From Mesorhizobium sp. Pch-S (GTDB taxonomy: Bacteria > Pseudomonadota > Alphaproteobacteria > Rhizobiales > Rhizobiaceae): a DNA stretch of 64,000 nucleotides. The translations under genes and the position numbers were made by a program. Location: positions 930,001 to 994,000 of the forward strand of contig NZ_CP029562.1 in NCBI RefSeq assembly GCF_004136315.1, in the 5' to 3' direction. Each line of letters begins with the position of its first letter. The stretch's first letter is position 1. Shown here in pieces: positions 35,438-48,530 of the stretch. Below the pieces are notes generated by a model. The model ran no database searches. It had not been told where the DNA came from and saw only the letters and a program-made list of their open reading frames with translations.

Positions 35438-36301
35438 ATGGGAATGACTGAATCCGTTCGCCAGCGACTGACCGAAAGCCTCGCCACCGCCACCAGCGCG
35501 AACAAGGCGCTTGCCACCTACATGCTGGCGAATCTCGGCGGCCTGCCCTTCGAGACATCGGCGACACTGGCCGCCAAGGTCGGCGTGAGCGAACCGACCG
35601 TGGGACGCTTCTGCCGTTCGCTCGGCTATGCGCACTTCAAGGAACTGAAAGAGGATCTCAGGGACGGCATCCGCGACAAGCCCTGGCTGGCCGGCGAGCG
35701 CCTCAGGGAATTCCGTGAGCGCAGCCACAAGGGCGACGCGCTCGCCCGCAGCCTCGATCTCGAGATCGCCGCTCTGCTCCGGATCTACGAGATCGCCAAG
35801 ACCCCCGAATGGGAGCGCGCGGTCAAACGGCTGGCAACGGTGCCCCAGCTCTTCGTCGCCGGCTTCCAGACCGAGCGCGGCATGGCGCAATACTTCGCCA
35901 CCCAGATGCAGTATCTGCGCCCAGGGGTTCAGCTGGCCGACATCGCCGGCGGCAATTTCAGCGAAATCCTGCTGGCGCCACAGACGTCGACGGCACTGGT
36001 GCTGTTCGAAGCGCGGCGTTATTCACGGCTGACATTCCTGCTGGCGCAGGAGGCACATCAGGCCGGAATACCGATCACGCTGATCACCGATGCCTTTTGC
36101 GACTGGGGTCGCGATCTGGCCAATGAGATGTTCGTGGTGCCGACCGAGTTGGGCATGTTCTGGGATTCGACCGCGCACATGGCCAGTCTTGGCAATCTGC
36201 TGATCAACGGCGTCTTCAACGAACTGGATGCCTCCGTCGAAGAGCGCATGAACAGGGTCGCCGCCTTGCACGGGAAGTTCATCGGGTTTACCGGCGACTG
36301 A
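35438..36301 (+). CDS. MurR/RpiR-family transcriptional regulator
   Basis: 287-residue regulator. Residues ~1-77 form the HTH_6 domain, with LPFETSATLAAKVGVSEPTV and GRFCRSLGYAHFKELKEDL. Residues ~125-260 form a SIS-type sugar-isomerase fold starting LFVAGFQTERGMAQYFATQM. The G-x-G-x-S phosphosugar loop typical of SIS domains is not evident, so the ligand may not be a sugar phosphate. ATG 35438 and ATG 35444 are both possible starts. It is divergent from the peptide importer, which it probably controls. MurR, a family relative, governs peptidoglycan-sugar recycling. Confidence 0.85.
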   Translation: MGMTESVRQRLTESLATATSANKALATYMLANLGGLPFETSATLAAKVGVSEPTVGRFCRSLGYAHFKELKEDLRDGIRDKPWLAGERLREFRERSHKGDALARSLDLEIAALLRIYEIAKTPEWERAVKRLATVPQLFVAGFQTERGMAQYFATQMQYLRPGVQLADIAGGNFSEILLAPQTSTALVLFEARRYSRLTFLLAQEAHQAGIPITLITDAFCDWGRDLANEMFVVPTELGMFWDSTAHMASLGNLLINGVFNELDASVEERMNRVAALHGKFIGFTGD

Positions 36302-36305
36302 CGGA

Positions 36306-37121
36306 GTGTCGAAACAGCAGGAGGCGATGAGCGGTTTGCCGAAGAACTCCAGTGCGCCGTCACCAGACGGCAAAGACAGCGCGGCCGCGAAGCCGGCATC
36401 GGAGAAGCGTTATGTGGGCCGCGCCGCAGCCATCGGCCTGACCCGGCAGCGTGTGGTCGAGGCGGCGATCGCCCTGATCGACGACGAGGGCCTTGCCGGC
36501 TTCTCCGTTCGCGCGCTGGCCCGCCGGCTCAATGTCTATCCCGCCGCGCTTTACTGGCATGTCGGTGGTGACAAGACCAACCTGCTGGCCGAAATCTCGG
36601 GTTCGCTGATCGCCAGCCTGATGCGGCCCGAAGACCTGCCGGACGACTGGCGCGACACCATCCGCATCCTGTTCCGGCGCTTCCGTGCCAGCGTCCACCA
36701 GCATCCGCGCGCCGCCCCCCTGTTAGGTCCGCACATCCGCTCGAACGGCGCCCCGAATGCGCCCTGGGTCGAGGTCATCCTGAAGGCGCTGACGCAGGCC
36801 GGGTTCGAGGGTCAGCCGCTGATCGACGCCTTCAACGCCGTGGTCGGCGCATTGGAAGGCTACATCACCATGGAACTGGCGGCCGATGGCGCGACGGAAG
36901 GGTCCGAATGGGTAAAGGCTTTCGACGCCGGTCTCGATACACTGGAAGCATCGCGCTTTCCGCTGGTCAGGCAGCACCTGCCGCAGATGTACAACCGCTC
37001 CTTCGTCATGCGCTGGAAGAGCGGCGACGTCGCCCCGCTCACCGAAGGCTACGACTTCCTGGTCGAGACGCTTATCCTCGGGCTTGAGGCGCGGGCCGGC
37101 TCGAAACCGTCTTCAGCCTGA
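36306..37121 (+). CDS. TetR-family transcriptional regulator
   Basis: 271-residue regulator with an unusually long ~40-residue polar leader. The HTH is at about residues 45-95 (LTRQRVVEAAIALIDDEGLA and FSVRALARRLNVYPAALYWH). FSVRALARRLNVYPAALYWHV is close to the tetracycline-repressor subgroup with a TetR_C domain, and the rest is the ligand/dimer domain. It begins 4 bases after the rpiR-type stop at GTG 36306; ATG 36327 is an alternative, though AGGAGG sits only 2 bases before it. Likely co-transcribed with that gene. Its target and ligand are unknown. Confidence 0.8.
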   Translation: MSKQQEAMSGLPKNSSAPSPDGKDSAAAKPASEKRYVGRAAAIGLTRQRVVEAAIALIDDEGLAGFSVRALARRLNVYPAALYWHVGGDKTNLLAEISGSLIASLMRPEDLPDDWRDTIRILFRRFRASVHQHPRAAPLLGPHIRSNGAPNAPWVEVILKALTQAGFEGQPLIDAFNAVVGALEGYITMELAADGATEGSEWVKAFDAGLDTLEASRFPLVRQHLPQMYNRSFVMRWKSGDVAPLTEGYDFLVETLILGLEARAGSKPSSA

Positions 37122-37127
37122 ATATGG

Positions 37128-37994
37128 TCACCCCTTGACGGCGCCGGCGGTCAACCCGGCGACGATCTTGCGCTGGAAGAACAGCACCAGGACGATCAGC
37201 GGCAGGGTGACGGTGACCGAGGCGGCCATGATCGGGCCGAACGGATATTCATAGCGCGAGTTGCCAGCCAGCAAACCGATCGCCACAGGCACGGTGCGGC
37301 TTCCTTCCGTCAAAGTGAAGGTGAGCGCGAACAGGAACTCGTTCCAGGCCAGGATAAAGGCAAGCAGGCCCGTGCTGACCAGCGCCGGCCCCATCAGCGG
37401 CAGCAGGATGCTGGTAAGGATGCGCCAGTGCGAGCACCCGTCCATGATCGCCGCCTCTTCCAGCTCGCGCGGAAACTCGCGGATGAAGCTGGTCAGCACC
37501 CATGTGGTGAAGGGCAGCGTGAAGATCAGATAGGCGAAGACCAGCGACCAGACGCGGTTGTAGAGGCCGAACCAGCGGATCAGTTCGAACATGCCCGACA
37601 GCACCACGACCTGCGGAAAGATCGAGATCATCAGCACGGTCAGGAGCAGCGAACGCCGCTCCGGGAAACTGAGGCGGCCAAGCGCATAGGCCGCGAGCGT
37701 ACCCAGGCCCAGCGACAGCGCCGTCGTCGAGACGGCGACACAGAGCGAATTGAAGATCGAGGTGGCGAAGTTGGCGTCGCGGAACAGTTCCTTGTAGTGC
37801 CGGAAGTCCAAGGCAGGCAGCAGTACCGATTCGTAGAGTTGCGCCCCCTGCTTGGTCGAGGACACGATCGCCCAGTAATAGGGAAACAGCACGTAGAACA
37901 GCAGCAGCGCGGTGACACAGCCAAGCGCAAGCTGGCGCACCCTTCGCATCGTTCTGTAGTAGGCGGCCGAGCGCCGTTTGATGCGCGTGTTCAT
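37128..37994 (-). CDS. Sugar ABC transporter permease (MalG-type)
   Basis: 288-residue inner-membrane permease with six helices, from LALGCVTALLLFYVLFPYYW onward. The EAA loop is ELEEAAIMDGCSHWRILTSI followed by LLPLMGPALVSTGLLAFILA, the MalG/CUT1 hallmark. The C-terminal FFQRKIVAGLTAGAVKG is typical. Its ATG overlaps the MalF-type stop by ATGA. It is the last gene of an operon that runs GH4, kinase, binding protein, ATPase, MalF, MalG. CUT1 systems import di- and oligosaccharides; the closest characterised relatives I recall are trehalose/maltose types. Confidence 0.9.
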   Translation of the reverse strand: MNTRIKRRSAAYYRTMRRVRQLALGCVTALLLFYVLFPYYWAIVSSTKQGAQLYESVLLPALDFRHYKELFRDANFATSIFNSLCVAVSTTALSLGLGTLAAYALGRLSFPERRSLLLTVLMISIFPQVVVLSGMFELIRWFGLYNRVWSLVFAYLIFTLPFTTWVLTSFIREFPRELEEAAIMDGCSHWRILTSILLPLMGPALVSTGLLAFILAWNEFLFALTFTLTEGSRTVPVAIGLLAGNSRYEYPFGPIMAASVTVTLPLIVLVLFFQRKIVAGLTAGAVKG

Positions 37995-38883
37995 CGGTCA
38001 GCCGCTCCCGAGCGATCGAGCCGCATCGCGCCGACGATGAAGATCGCCACGAAGGCGATCAGCAGGAACACCATGGTCGACGCGGCGGAGCCGACACCGA
38101 GTTCCTGGTTGTTGATCAGCCTGTCGCGCGCATAGATCGACATCGTCATGGCGTTGACGTTGGCGCCGGCCAGCACATAGGCGAGGTCGAACATGCGCAG
38201 GGCATCGAGCACGCGAAACAGCACCGCGACGCCGATGGTCGGCGCCAGCAGCGGCAGGGTGATCGACCACAGCCGCTTCCACCACGGAATGCCGTCGACC
38301 TCCGCCGCCTCGAAGATCTCCTCGGGCAGGATCTGCAGGCCGGCCAGGATCAGAAGCACCATGAACGGCGTCGTCATCCAGACGTCGATGAAGATGACGA
38401 CGCCGAGCAGCAGGGAACCGTTCGCGACCCAGGCGACGCCGTGATCGGCGAGGCCTAGCCCGACGATCGCGCGGTTGACGACGCCAAACTGGTCGTTGAG
38501 CATCCATTCCCAGATCTTGGTCGAGACGACCACCGGCATCGCCCATGGCACCAGGATCGCCGCCCGTACCAGTCCACGCCCGGGAATGGCGCCATGCAGC
38601 AGAAGCGCGATCGCCAGCCCGAGCACGGTCTCGATGGCAACCGAGATCGTGGTGAAGATCGCCGTGTTGCGGACCGCCCGCCACCAGACCGGGTCGCCGG
38701 CTACCTCGACGAAATTATCGAAGCCGACCAGGACGTGATTGGCGCTGTCGTCGAGATAGGCATCCGTGAGGGAAAAATAGAGCGTGCGCGCCAGCGGCCA
38801 GCCCGCCACCAGGACGAGGACGGCGATCAGCGGCGCGACGAACAGCAGCCCAGAAAGATGTTCACGCCGTTCGAGCCTTGTCT

Positions 38884-38887
<4 letters not shown>
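37991..38887 (-). CDS. Sugar ABC transporter permease (MalF-type)
   Basis: 298-residue CUT1 permease. The first helix is LSGLLFVAPLIAVLVLVAGW, and the P-loop-proximal segment reads TLYFSLTDAYLDDSANHVLV. The EAA loop is EEIFEAAEVDGIPWWKRLWS then ITLPLLAPTIGVAVLFRVLD. It starts at GTG 38887, overlapping the ATPase stop (GTGA), and its own stop overlaps the MalG-type ATG. The two permeases form the channel for the sugar imported by this operon. Confidence 0.9.
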
Positions 38888-40002
<1,115 letters not shown>

Positions 40003-40035
40003 GGCATCCTCTGGCTGTATTGAAGACAAATGGAT

Positions 40036-40063
40036 GGTTCCGGCGCCGTCCAGCGCCGGAACC
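40036..40063 (-). terminator. Stem-loop after the sugar-binding-protein gene
   Basis: A perfect 11-bp stem, GGTTCCGGCGC (40036-40046) and GCGCCGGAACC (40053-40063), with the 6-base loop CGTCCA. It lies 12 bases beyond the binding-protein stop and before the ATPase gene. With no T-run it is more likely an mRNA-stabilising or partial-termination structure that keeps binding protein in excess. Confidence 0.6.
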
Positions 40064-40074
40064 AATCGCGAAAG

Positions 40075-41337
40075 CTAGCGGCTTTCCTTCAGCTTCTCCA
40101 GCCGACCGGCAAGATCGGTCAGCGTCTTGTCGACATCGGCGCCGTCGGCGATGATCTCGTGGACGGCGCGGTAGAAGGCCTGCGAGACGCGGTTGTAGCT
40201 CGACCCGGTGTAGCCGGACGGACGCGCCACCGACCCGTCGAAGGCCGCCTGCGCATCGGCAAGGAACGGCAGTTTCGCCAGCACGTCCTTGTCGCTGTAG
40301 AGCGACTTCTGCGTCGGGTTGTAGGCACCTTCGATGGCGCGCATCTTCTGCACCTCGGGCCCGACAAGATAGCGCAGCAGCTCCGTCGCGAGCTCGGGCT
40401 TGGCCGTGTATTTCGAGATGCCGAGATACATCGGACCGAGGCAACCGCTCGACTTCTGGCCATCGGCGCCGACCGGCAGCGCCATCATGCCGACCTTGCC
40501 GGCGACCTTGGAACCCTCGGCCTGCGAAGTGCCCCAGACATAGGGCCAGTTGCGATGGAAGACGGCATTGCCGGCCTCGAACACCGCGCGCGAGGTTTCC
40601 TCGTCATAACCGAGCACGCCTTCCGGGCTGATCGTCTTGACCCAGTCCTTGGCGCGCGTCAGCGCCTTGGCGGCTGCCGGATTGTTGATCGAAACCTTGC
40701 CATCCGGCTCGATGATGGTGCCGCCACCGCTGGAGGCGACCCATTCGATCGCGTCACAGGTCAGGCCCTCATAGCTCTTGCCCTGCCAGGTGAAGCCCCA
40801 GAGATCGGGATTGCCGGCCGCCCTTTCCTGTTCCTGGATCAGCTTGGCCGTTTCGGTCAGCTCATCCCACGTCTTCGGCGGCTGCTTGCCGTACTTCTCC
40901 AGCAGGTCCTGGCGGTAGTACATCAGCCCGGTATCCATGTACCAGGGCAGCGCCACCAGACGGCCATCCTGGGTGGTTGCCGCATCGATGGTCGACTGGA
41001 AATGCTGGGCCACTTCCTCTGCCGGAACCAGCGGTTTGAGGTCCAGCATGTTGCGCTGGAGCATGCCGATCCAGATCACGTCGATGAACAGCACGTCGGC
41101 ATCGGTGGACTGGGCGGCAAGCAGTTGCTGGTAGATCGGAATGGCGTCGTCGAGCAGCGCCGGCATCTTGGTGATCTTCACCTCATTGCCGGTCTTTTCC
41201 TTGAAGCCGGCAGCCGCCTTGGCGCAAAGCTCGTACTCGCTGGCGCCGCAGAACATGGAGACGGTGTCCGCCCAGGCGGGCGTCGCCGCTGCGGAAAAAA
41301 GCATGGCCGCGCCGAGCGCGATGGATCTCATCATCAT
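40075..41337 (-). CDS. Sugar-binding periplasmic protein (SBP family 1)
   Basis: 420-residue extracellular solute-binding protein with a clear Sec signal (MMMRSIALGAAMLFSAAATPAWA). The mature part starts DTVSMFCGASEYELCAKAA. Family blocks are GFKEKTGNEVKITKMPALL, DVLFIDVIWIGMLQRNMLDL, VALPWYMDTGLMYYRQDLLE and WDELTETAKLIQEQERAAG. Overall it resembles ThuE/trehalose-maltose-type proteins, with three extra cysteines (FCGASEYELC and LTCDAIEW) that may form disulfides. It is encoded between the kinase and the ATPase. The ligand is presumably the glycoside later cleaved by the GH4 enzyme. Confidence 0.88.
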   Translation of the reverse strand: MMMRSIALGAAMLFSAAATPAWADTVSMFCGASEYELCAKAAAGFKEKTGNEVKITKMPALLDDAIPIYQQLLAAQSTDADVLFIDVIWIGMLQRNMLDLKPLVPAEEVAQHFQSTIDAATTQDGRLVALPWYMDTGLMYYRQDLLEKYGKQPPKTWDELTETAKLIQEQERAAGNPDLWGFTWQGKSYEGLTCDAIEWVASSGGGTIIEPDGKVSINNPAAAKALTRAKDWVKTISPEGVLGYDEETSRAVFEAGNAVFHRNWPYVWGTSQAEGSKVAGKVGMMALPVGADGQKSSGCLGPMYLGISKYTAKPELATELLRYLVGPEVQKMRAIEGAYNPTQKSLYSDKDVLAKLPFLADAQAAFDGSVARPSGYTGSSYNRVSQAFYRAVHEIIADGADVDKTLTDLAGRLEKLKESR

Positions 41338-41381
41338 TGTCTCGTTCCCTCTGTTGTTGCTTCGGATGATGTCGGTGGTGG

Positions 41382-42323
41382 CTATCGCGCGTGCTTCTCC
41401 TTCCCGTCTTGTGAAACACGTGCGAGCAGATCGGCTTCGCGCGGCAGGGCGCGACCGCCATAGTCGGTGGTGGAGAGCGAACCGCAGATGACGGCATAGC
41501 GGAGCGCTTCCTCGAACGGCGCGCCGCGCAGCACGCCATAGATCAGGCCGGCGTTGAAGGAATCGCCCGCCCCGGTGGTGTCGACGACCTCGACCTTCGG
41601 AGCCGGCACCGCATAGCGGCGCCCTTCATGGCTGGCGATGGCGCCATTGGCACCGCGCTTGATCACCACGGTCGGGACATGACGCTCCAGAACGTCGAGT
41701 GCGGCTTCGGCATCCGCCGCCCCGCTGAACTGGATGGCCTCGCTTTCGTTGGGCACGAACATGTCCAGCGCCTGCAGGACATCGACGACACCCTCGGCCT
41801 CGATGCCGAAATCGAGATGCTGGCACTCGCCGCAGACCAGAACGCCGTTCCGGCGCGCGCCGCTTATCAGGGCAAGCCGCTCGGCGCTCCTGGAAAACCC
41901 CTGAAGCATCAGCACAAGCGGCTGCGCGGCCTCGACATCTTCGGCCGTGGGATCGCGGTCGTGTTCGTCGACATAGCTGATGAAGCCGCGATCCTGCTGG
42001 AAGGAGAAAGCAGCACTGACCCGGCGCAACGGACCGTCATGCCACTGGAACAGCCCTTCGTCGATGCCTTCGCGCCGTACCTCGTCCAGCACCATGCGGC
42101 TGAAGATGTCGGTGCCGAAACCGCACCACCAACCGGCCTTCAGCCCGAGCCGCGTGAGCGCCAGCGCCGTCGTATAGCTGGCGCCCGGCAGGTCGTCGAA
42201 GCTGCTGGCCCAGATGTCGGTTCCCAGGCGCGGCAATGTGGGCAGGTCGGTGAAGATCAGGTCGTAGTAATATTCCCCCACAACCATGACGTCATAGCGG
42301 TTGGCCGGCGCGGGTTCCGTCAT
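41382..42323 (-). CDS. PfkB-family carbohydrate kinase
   Basis: 313-residue ribokinase-fold sugar kinase. The C-terminal PfkB signature DTTGAGDSFNAGLIYGVLRG holds the catalytic aspartate and anion hole. The N-terminal side shows LPGASYTTALALTRLGLKAG, the substrate-binding sheet. The ATG at 42323 overlaps the GH4 stop by one base (TGATG); GTG 42332 is an alternative. Encoded between a GH4 phosphoglycosidase and an ABC importer, it most likely phosphorylates the imported glycoside or the free sugar released from it. Confidence 0.85.
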   Translation of the reverse strand: MTEPAPANRYDVMVVGEYYYDLIFTDLPTLPRLGTDIWASSFDDLPGASYTTALALTRLGLKAGWWCGFGTDIFSRMVLDEVRREGIDEGLFQWHDGPLRRVSAAFSFQQDRGFISYVDEHDRDPTAEDVEAAQPLVLMLQGFSRSAERLALISGARRNGVLVCGECQHLDFGIEAEGVVDVLQALDMFVPNESEAIQFSGAADAEAALDVLERHVPTVVIKRGANGAIASHEGRRYAVPAPKVEVVDTTGAGDSFNAGLIYGVLRGAPFEEALRYAVICGSLSTTDYGGRALPREADLLARVSQDGKEKHAR

Positions 42324-43705
42324 CAACGCCACTCGCCGACATAGGCGGCATGCGCCTTGAGATACTCATCCACCAGCGGTTCGGCACGCGAATAGGACAG
42401 CACCAGCGGATGCGCCGCCAGCGCTTCCACGGCAATGTCGCGGCGACGCTCGCGGATGGCCGCAACCGCCAGCCGCTCGTAGTGCTTGACGTTCTGGACG
42501 AGCTGCGACTGCGCTTCGGGCATCGCACCGATCTTCGTCGGACGCACGCCGTCCCTGTCGATGACGCAGCTCACCTCGACCACGTCGTCGGCGCGCAGGC
42601 CGTCAATGGCATCGCCGTTGCGGATGTTGAGCCCGCTGTAGCAGGGGACGCCGGTCTGCAGCGCATCGACGAGATTGAGCGCGACCCCGGCATAACCTTC
42701 CCCTTCATGGCCAGTCGTCTCCTCCGGCAGGGACGCATTCCGGTCTGCTTCTTCCATGCTCGGCGCATCGCCGCGGGCATAATGCATGTAGGTGGCATTG
42801 CGGCGCTGCTCATAGGCGAAATAGGCGGACAACGCCTCGTCGGCGTTCTGCGTGACGCCGATCTCCTTCAACCGAGCCATCAGGGAACGGTTGAGATCGC
42901 GCACTTCCTCACCGCGGGTGCGCTTGTCGCTCTGCACGGCGGCAACCGCCTTTTCCGCATAGTAGTAATAATAGAGATATTCGTTGATCCACAAACGATG
43001 GCGGCGCACGACCGACGGCGAGAACATGCGCTGCGAGGTCGAAGCGAGGAAATCATCGTCGTCGAGCAGGTCCTGCAGCACTTCCTTGCCATTCACATAG
43101 GCAGCGCGCGTGAACGACAGATGGTTCAGACCGAAGACCTCGGTGCGGACATCGTTCTGCGGCAGATGAAAGCGCGATGCGATGGCTTCCTGCGCGCCGT
43201 TGGCACCGTCACAGATGCCGATGGCACGGTCGAAGCCGGCATCCTGCAGGGCCTGTGTGACGAGGCCGGCCGGATTGGTGAAATTGAACAGCCAGGCCTT
43301 GGGGCTGACCCGCTGCAGCTGAGCGGCATAGTCGAGAATGACCGGAATGCTGCGCAGCGCCATGGCGAAACCGCCGGGGCCTGTCGTCTCCTGCCCCAGC
43401 ACGTCGTGCGCCAGCGCGATGCGCTCGTCCTTGATGCGGCCTTCCTCGTCGCCGGGACGGACCGTGGTGACGACGTAGGAGGCTCCGTCGAGCGCCCGCT
43501 CGGTATCCGAAGCCGTCGATATGCGCACCCGTGACTGCATGCGCGTGGCGAGTTCTGAACTCAGCGTACCAAAGATCTCCAGCTTGTCGGCATTGATGTC
43601 GTGAAGGCAGATTTCCGTCAGTCCGCTTCGCTCGGCACGCCGCAGGGCCGACCCCACGAACAAGGGCGCGCGAACCCCTCCACCACCGATCAATGTCAGC
43701 TTCAT
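42323..43705 (-). CDS. GH4-family NAD-dependent 6-phospho-glycosidase
   Basis: 460-residue enzyme of glycoside hydrolase family 4, which cleaves glycosides through a redox mechanism using NAD+ and a divalent metal. The NAD loop is LIGGGGVRAPLFVGSAL at residues 5-21. Metal-binding residues appear as Cys165 in GICDGANGAQ and His195 in FGLNHLSF. WLFNFTNPAGLVTQAL is the conserved N-F-T-N-P block. The protein is nearest the 6-phospho-beta-glucosidase subgroup. GH4 members of that group need a 6-phosphorylated substrate, and no PTS gene is present. First gene of the importer operon, with a palindrome in its upstream region. Confidence 0.88.
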   Translation of the reverse strand: MKLTLIGGGGVRAPLFVGSALRRAERSGLTEICLHDINADKLEIFGTLSSELATRMQSRVRISTASDTERALDGASYVVTTVRPGDEEGRIKDERIALAHDVLGQETTGPGGFAMALRSIPVILDYAAQLQRVSPKAWLFNFTNPAGLVTQALQDAGFDRAIGICDGANGAQEAIASRFHLPQNDVRTEVFGLNHLSFTRAAYVNGKEVLQDLLDDDDFLASTSQRMFSPSVVRRHRLWINEYLYYYYYAEKAVAAVQSDKRTRGEEVRDLNRSLMARLKEIGVTQNADEALSAYFAYEQRRNATYMHYARGDAPSMEEADRNASLPEETTGHEGEGYAGVALNLVDALQTGVPCYSGLNIRNGDAIDGLRADDVVEVSCVIDRDGVRPTKIGAMPEAQSQLVQNVKHYERLAVAAIRERRRDIAVEALAAHPLVLSYSRAEPLVDEYLKAHAAYVGEWR

Positions 43706-43741
43706 CTGTCCCTCATGCTATGCCGTGACAAGGCAATTAGA

Positions 43742-43757
43742 ACTGGATATAACCAGT
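43742..43757. promoter_or_regulatory. ACTGG-N6-CCAGT inverted repeat between GH4 and GntR genes
   Basis: ACTGGATATAACCAGT: 5-bp arms around an AT-rich centre, 37 bases upstream of the GH4 start in a divergent 161-base region. Its form, a short dyad with a TATA-like core, matches operators of GntR/HutC-type regulators, and the neighbouring gene encodes one. Confidence 0.55.
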
Positions 43758-43866
43758 AATGTCAACGAACATTTGTTGCTTATATACAGCCCGGCGTGCC
43801 AGAAGATTTTTCGATGCCTCGCGCCGGTTGCGACGATAGCGGCATCCGCCCAACCGGAGATCATCG

Positions 43867-44613
43867 TTGAAGGACACCCGTCCCATCCAGCCAGTCGACC
43901 GCAACGATCCGGCACCGCTTTACATGCAGGTTCGACGGCACATCATGAACCTGATCGAGAACGGACGGCAGCCGCTCAATTCCAAATTGTCATCGGAACG
44001 CGAGCTGGTCGAACTGCTCGGCGTCAGCCGGATCACCGTGCGGCAGGCGCTGAAGGATCTGGAGCATGACGGCTATATCGCCAGCCATCCGGGCAAGGGC
44101 TTCTACGTCACCGGCGGCAAGACCAAGCCCTTCGAGCTCGACCTGCTGAAGAGTTTCACGTCGACGGCGATCACCACCAACCGCAAGCCGGGCAGCCGGC
44201 TGATCGAAGGCTGGGTCGGCAAGGCCGACCGCGAGATCACCCGCCCGCTGTTCCTGCCGGATGGGGCCGACGTCGTCTATCTCAGGCGCCTGCGCTTTCT
44301 CGACGACGTGCCGGTGACCGTACAGGAGGACTGGCTTTCGCCTGCGACCGCTCCCGGCCTGCTCGACCTCGACTGGTCGAGCGGCAACCGCTCGCTCTAT
44401 GGCGAGCTGCGCGAACGCTACTCGGTCGTGCCGGTGCGCGGCGAGACGATCGTCAGCGCGCGGCTGCTGACCAGTGAAGAGGTGACGCTGCTGCAGGTCG
44501 ATCCACCTGCCGCCGCCCTGGTCATCGACCAGATCGCCTACGACACCGAAAACAGGCCGGTGAACCTGTCGGTGTCGGTGACACTGCATCCGCAGGTGCT
44601 GTCACAGGCGTGA
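43867..44613 (+). CDS. GntR/HutC-family regulator with UTRA domain
   Basis: 248-residue regulator. The N-terminal winged helix is PLYMQVRRHIMNLIENGRQP and SERELVELLGVSRITVRQAL, ending HDGYIASHPGKGFYVTGG. The UTRA sensor domain occupies about residues 90-240, with LFLPDGADVVYLRRLRFLDD and VTVQEDWLSPATAPGLL. UTRA domains in sugar loci bind sugar phosphates. Translation starts at TTG 43867. It is divergent from the GH4-kinase-importer operon, which it probably represses until a phosphorylated sugar accumulates. Confidence 0.88.
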   Translation: MKDTRPIQPVDRNDPAPLYMQVRRHIMNLIENGRQPLNSKLSSERELVELLGVSRITVRQALKDLEHDGYIASHPGKGFYVTGGKTKPFELDLLKSFTSTAITTNRKPGSRLIEGWVGKADREITRPLFLPDGADVVYLRRLRFLDDVPVTVQEDWLSPATAPGLLDLDWSSGNRSLYGELRERYSVVPVRGETIVSARLLTSEEVTLLQVDPPAAALVIDQIAYDTENRPVNLSVSVTLHPQVLSQA

Positions 44614-44615
44614 GG

Positions 44616-44640
44616 TGTCGAGTCCCACGGGAGCTCGACA
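44616..44640. terminator. Bidirectional stem-loop between gntR and pyridoxal dehydrogenase genes
   Basis: TGTCGAG (44616-44622) pairs with CTCGACA (44634-44640), and the inner TCCC/GGGA extends the stem with one bulge. It sits between two convergent genes, as expected for a shared terminator. There is no T-run on either side. Confidence 0.5.
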
Positions 44641-44660
44641 TCCTCCAAACAGTTGCAAAC

Positions 44661-46617
<1,957 letters not shown>

Positions 46618-46634
46618 TCTTCCGTCTCCCGATT

Positions 46635-46727
46635 GGAGCAATTCCAGCAAAAAGTGCGTAGCGGTTTTGCGTCCGGAATTTCGTAAAAACAAAGGTTGGA
46701 GCGTTTCCGCGAAGAACGGAAACGCTC
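46635..46727 (+). repeat. Dispersed Mesorhizobium-type repeat, copy 2
   Basis: Starts GGAGCAATTCCAGCAAAAAG, continues through GCGGTTTTGCGTCCGGAAT and ends in an 11-bp perfect hairpin, GAGCGTTTCCG (46699-46709) with CGGAAACGCTC (46717-46727), loop 7. It fills the gap between the lactonase and ppaT genes and could modulate their relative expression. Confidence 0.85.
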
Positions 46728-46737
46728 TGGTGACCAC

Positions 46738-48527
<1,790 letters not shown>

Positions 48528-48530
48528 GCG

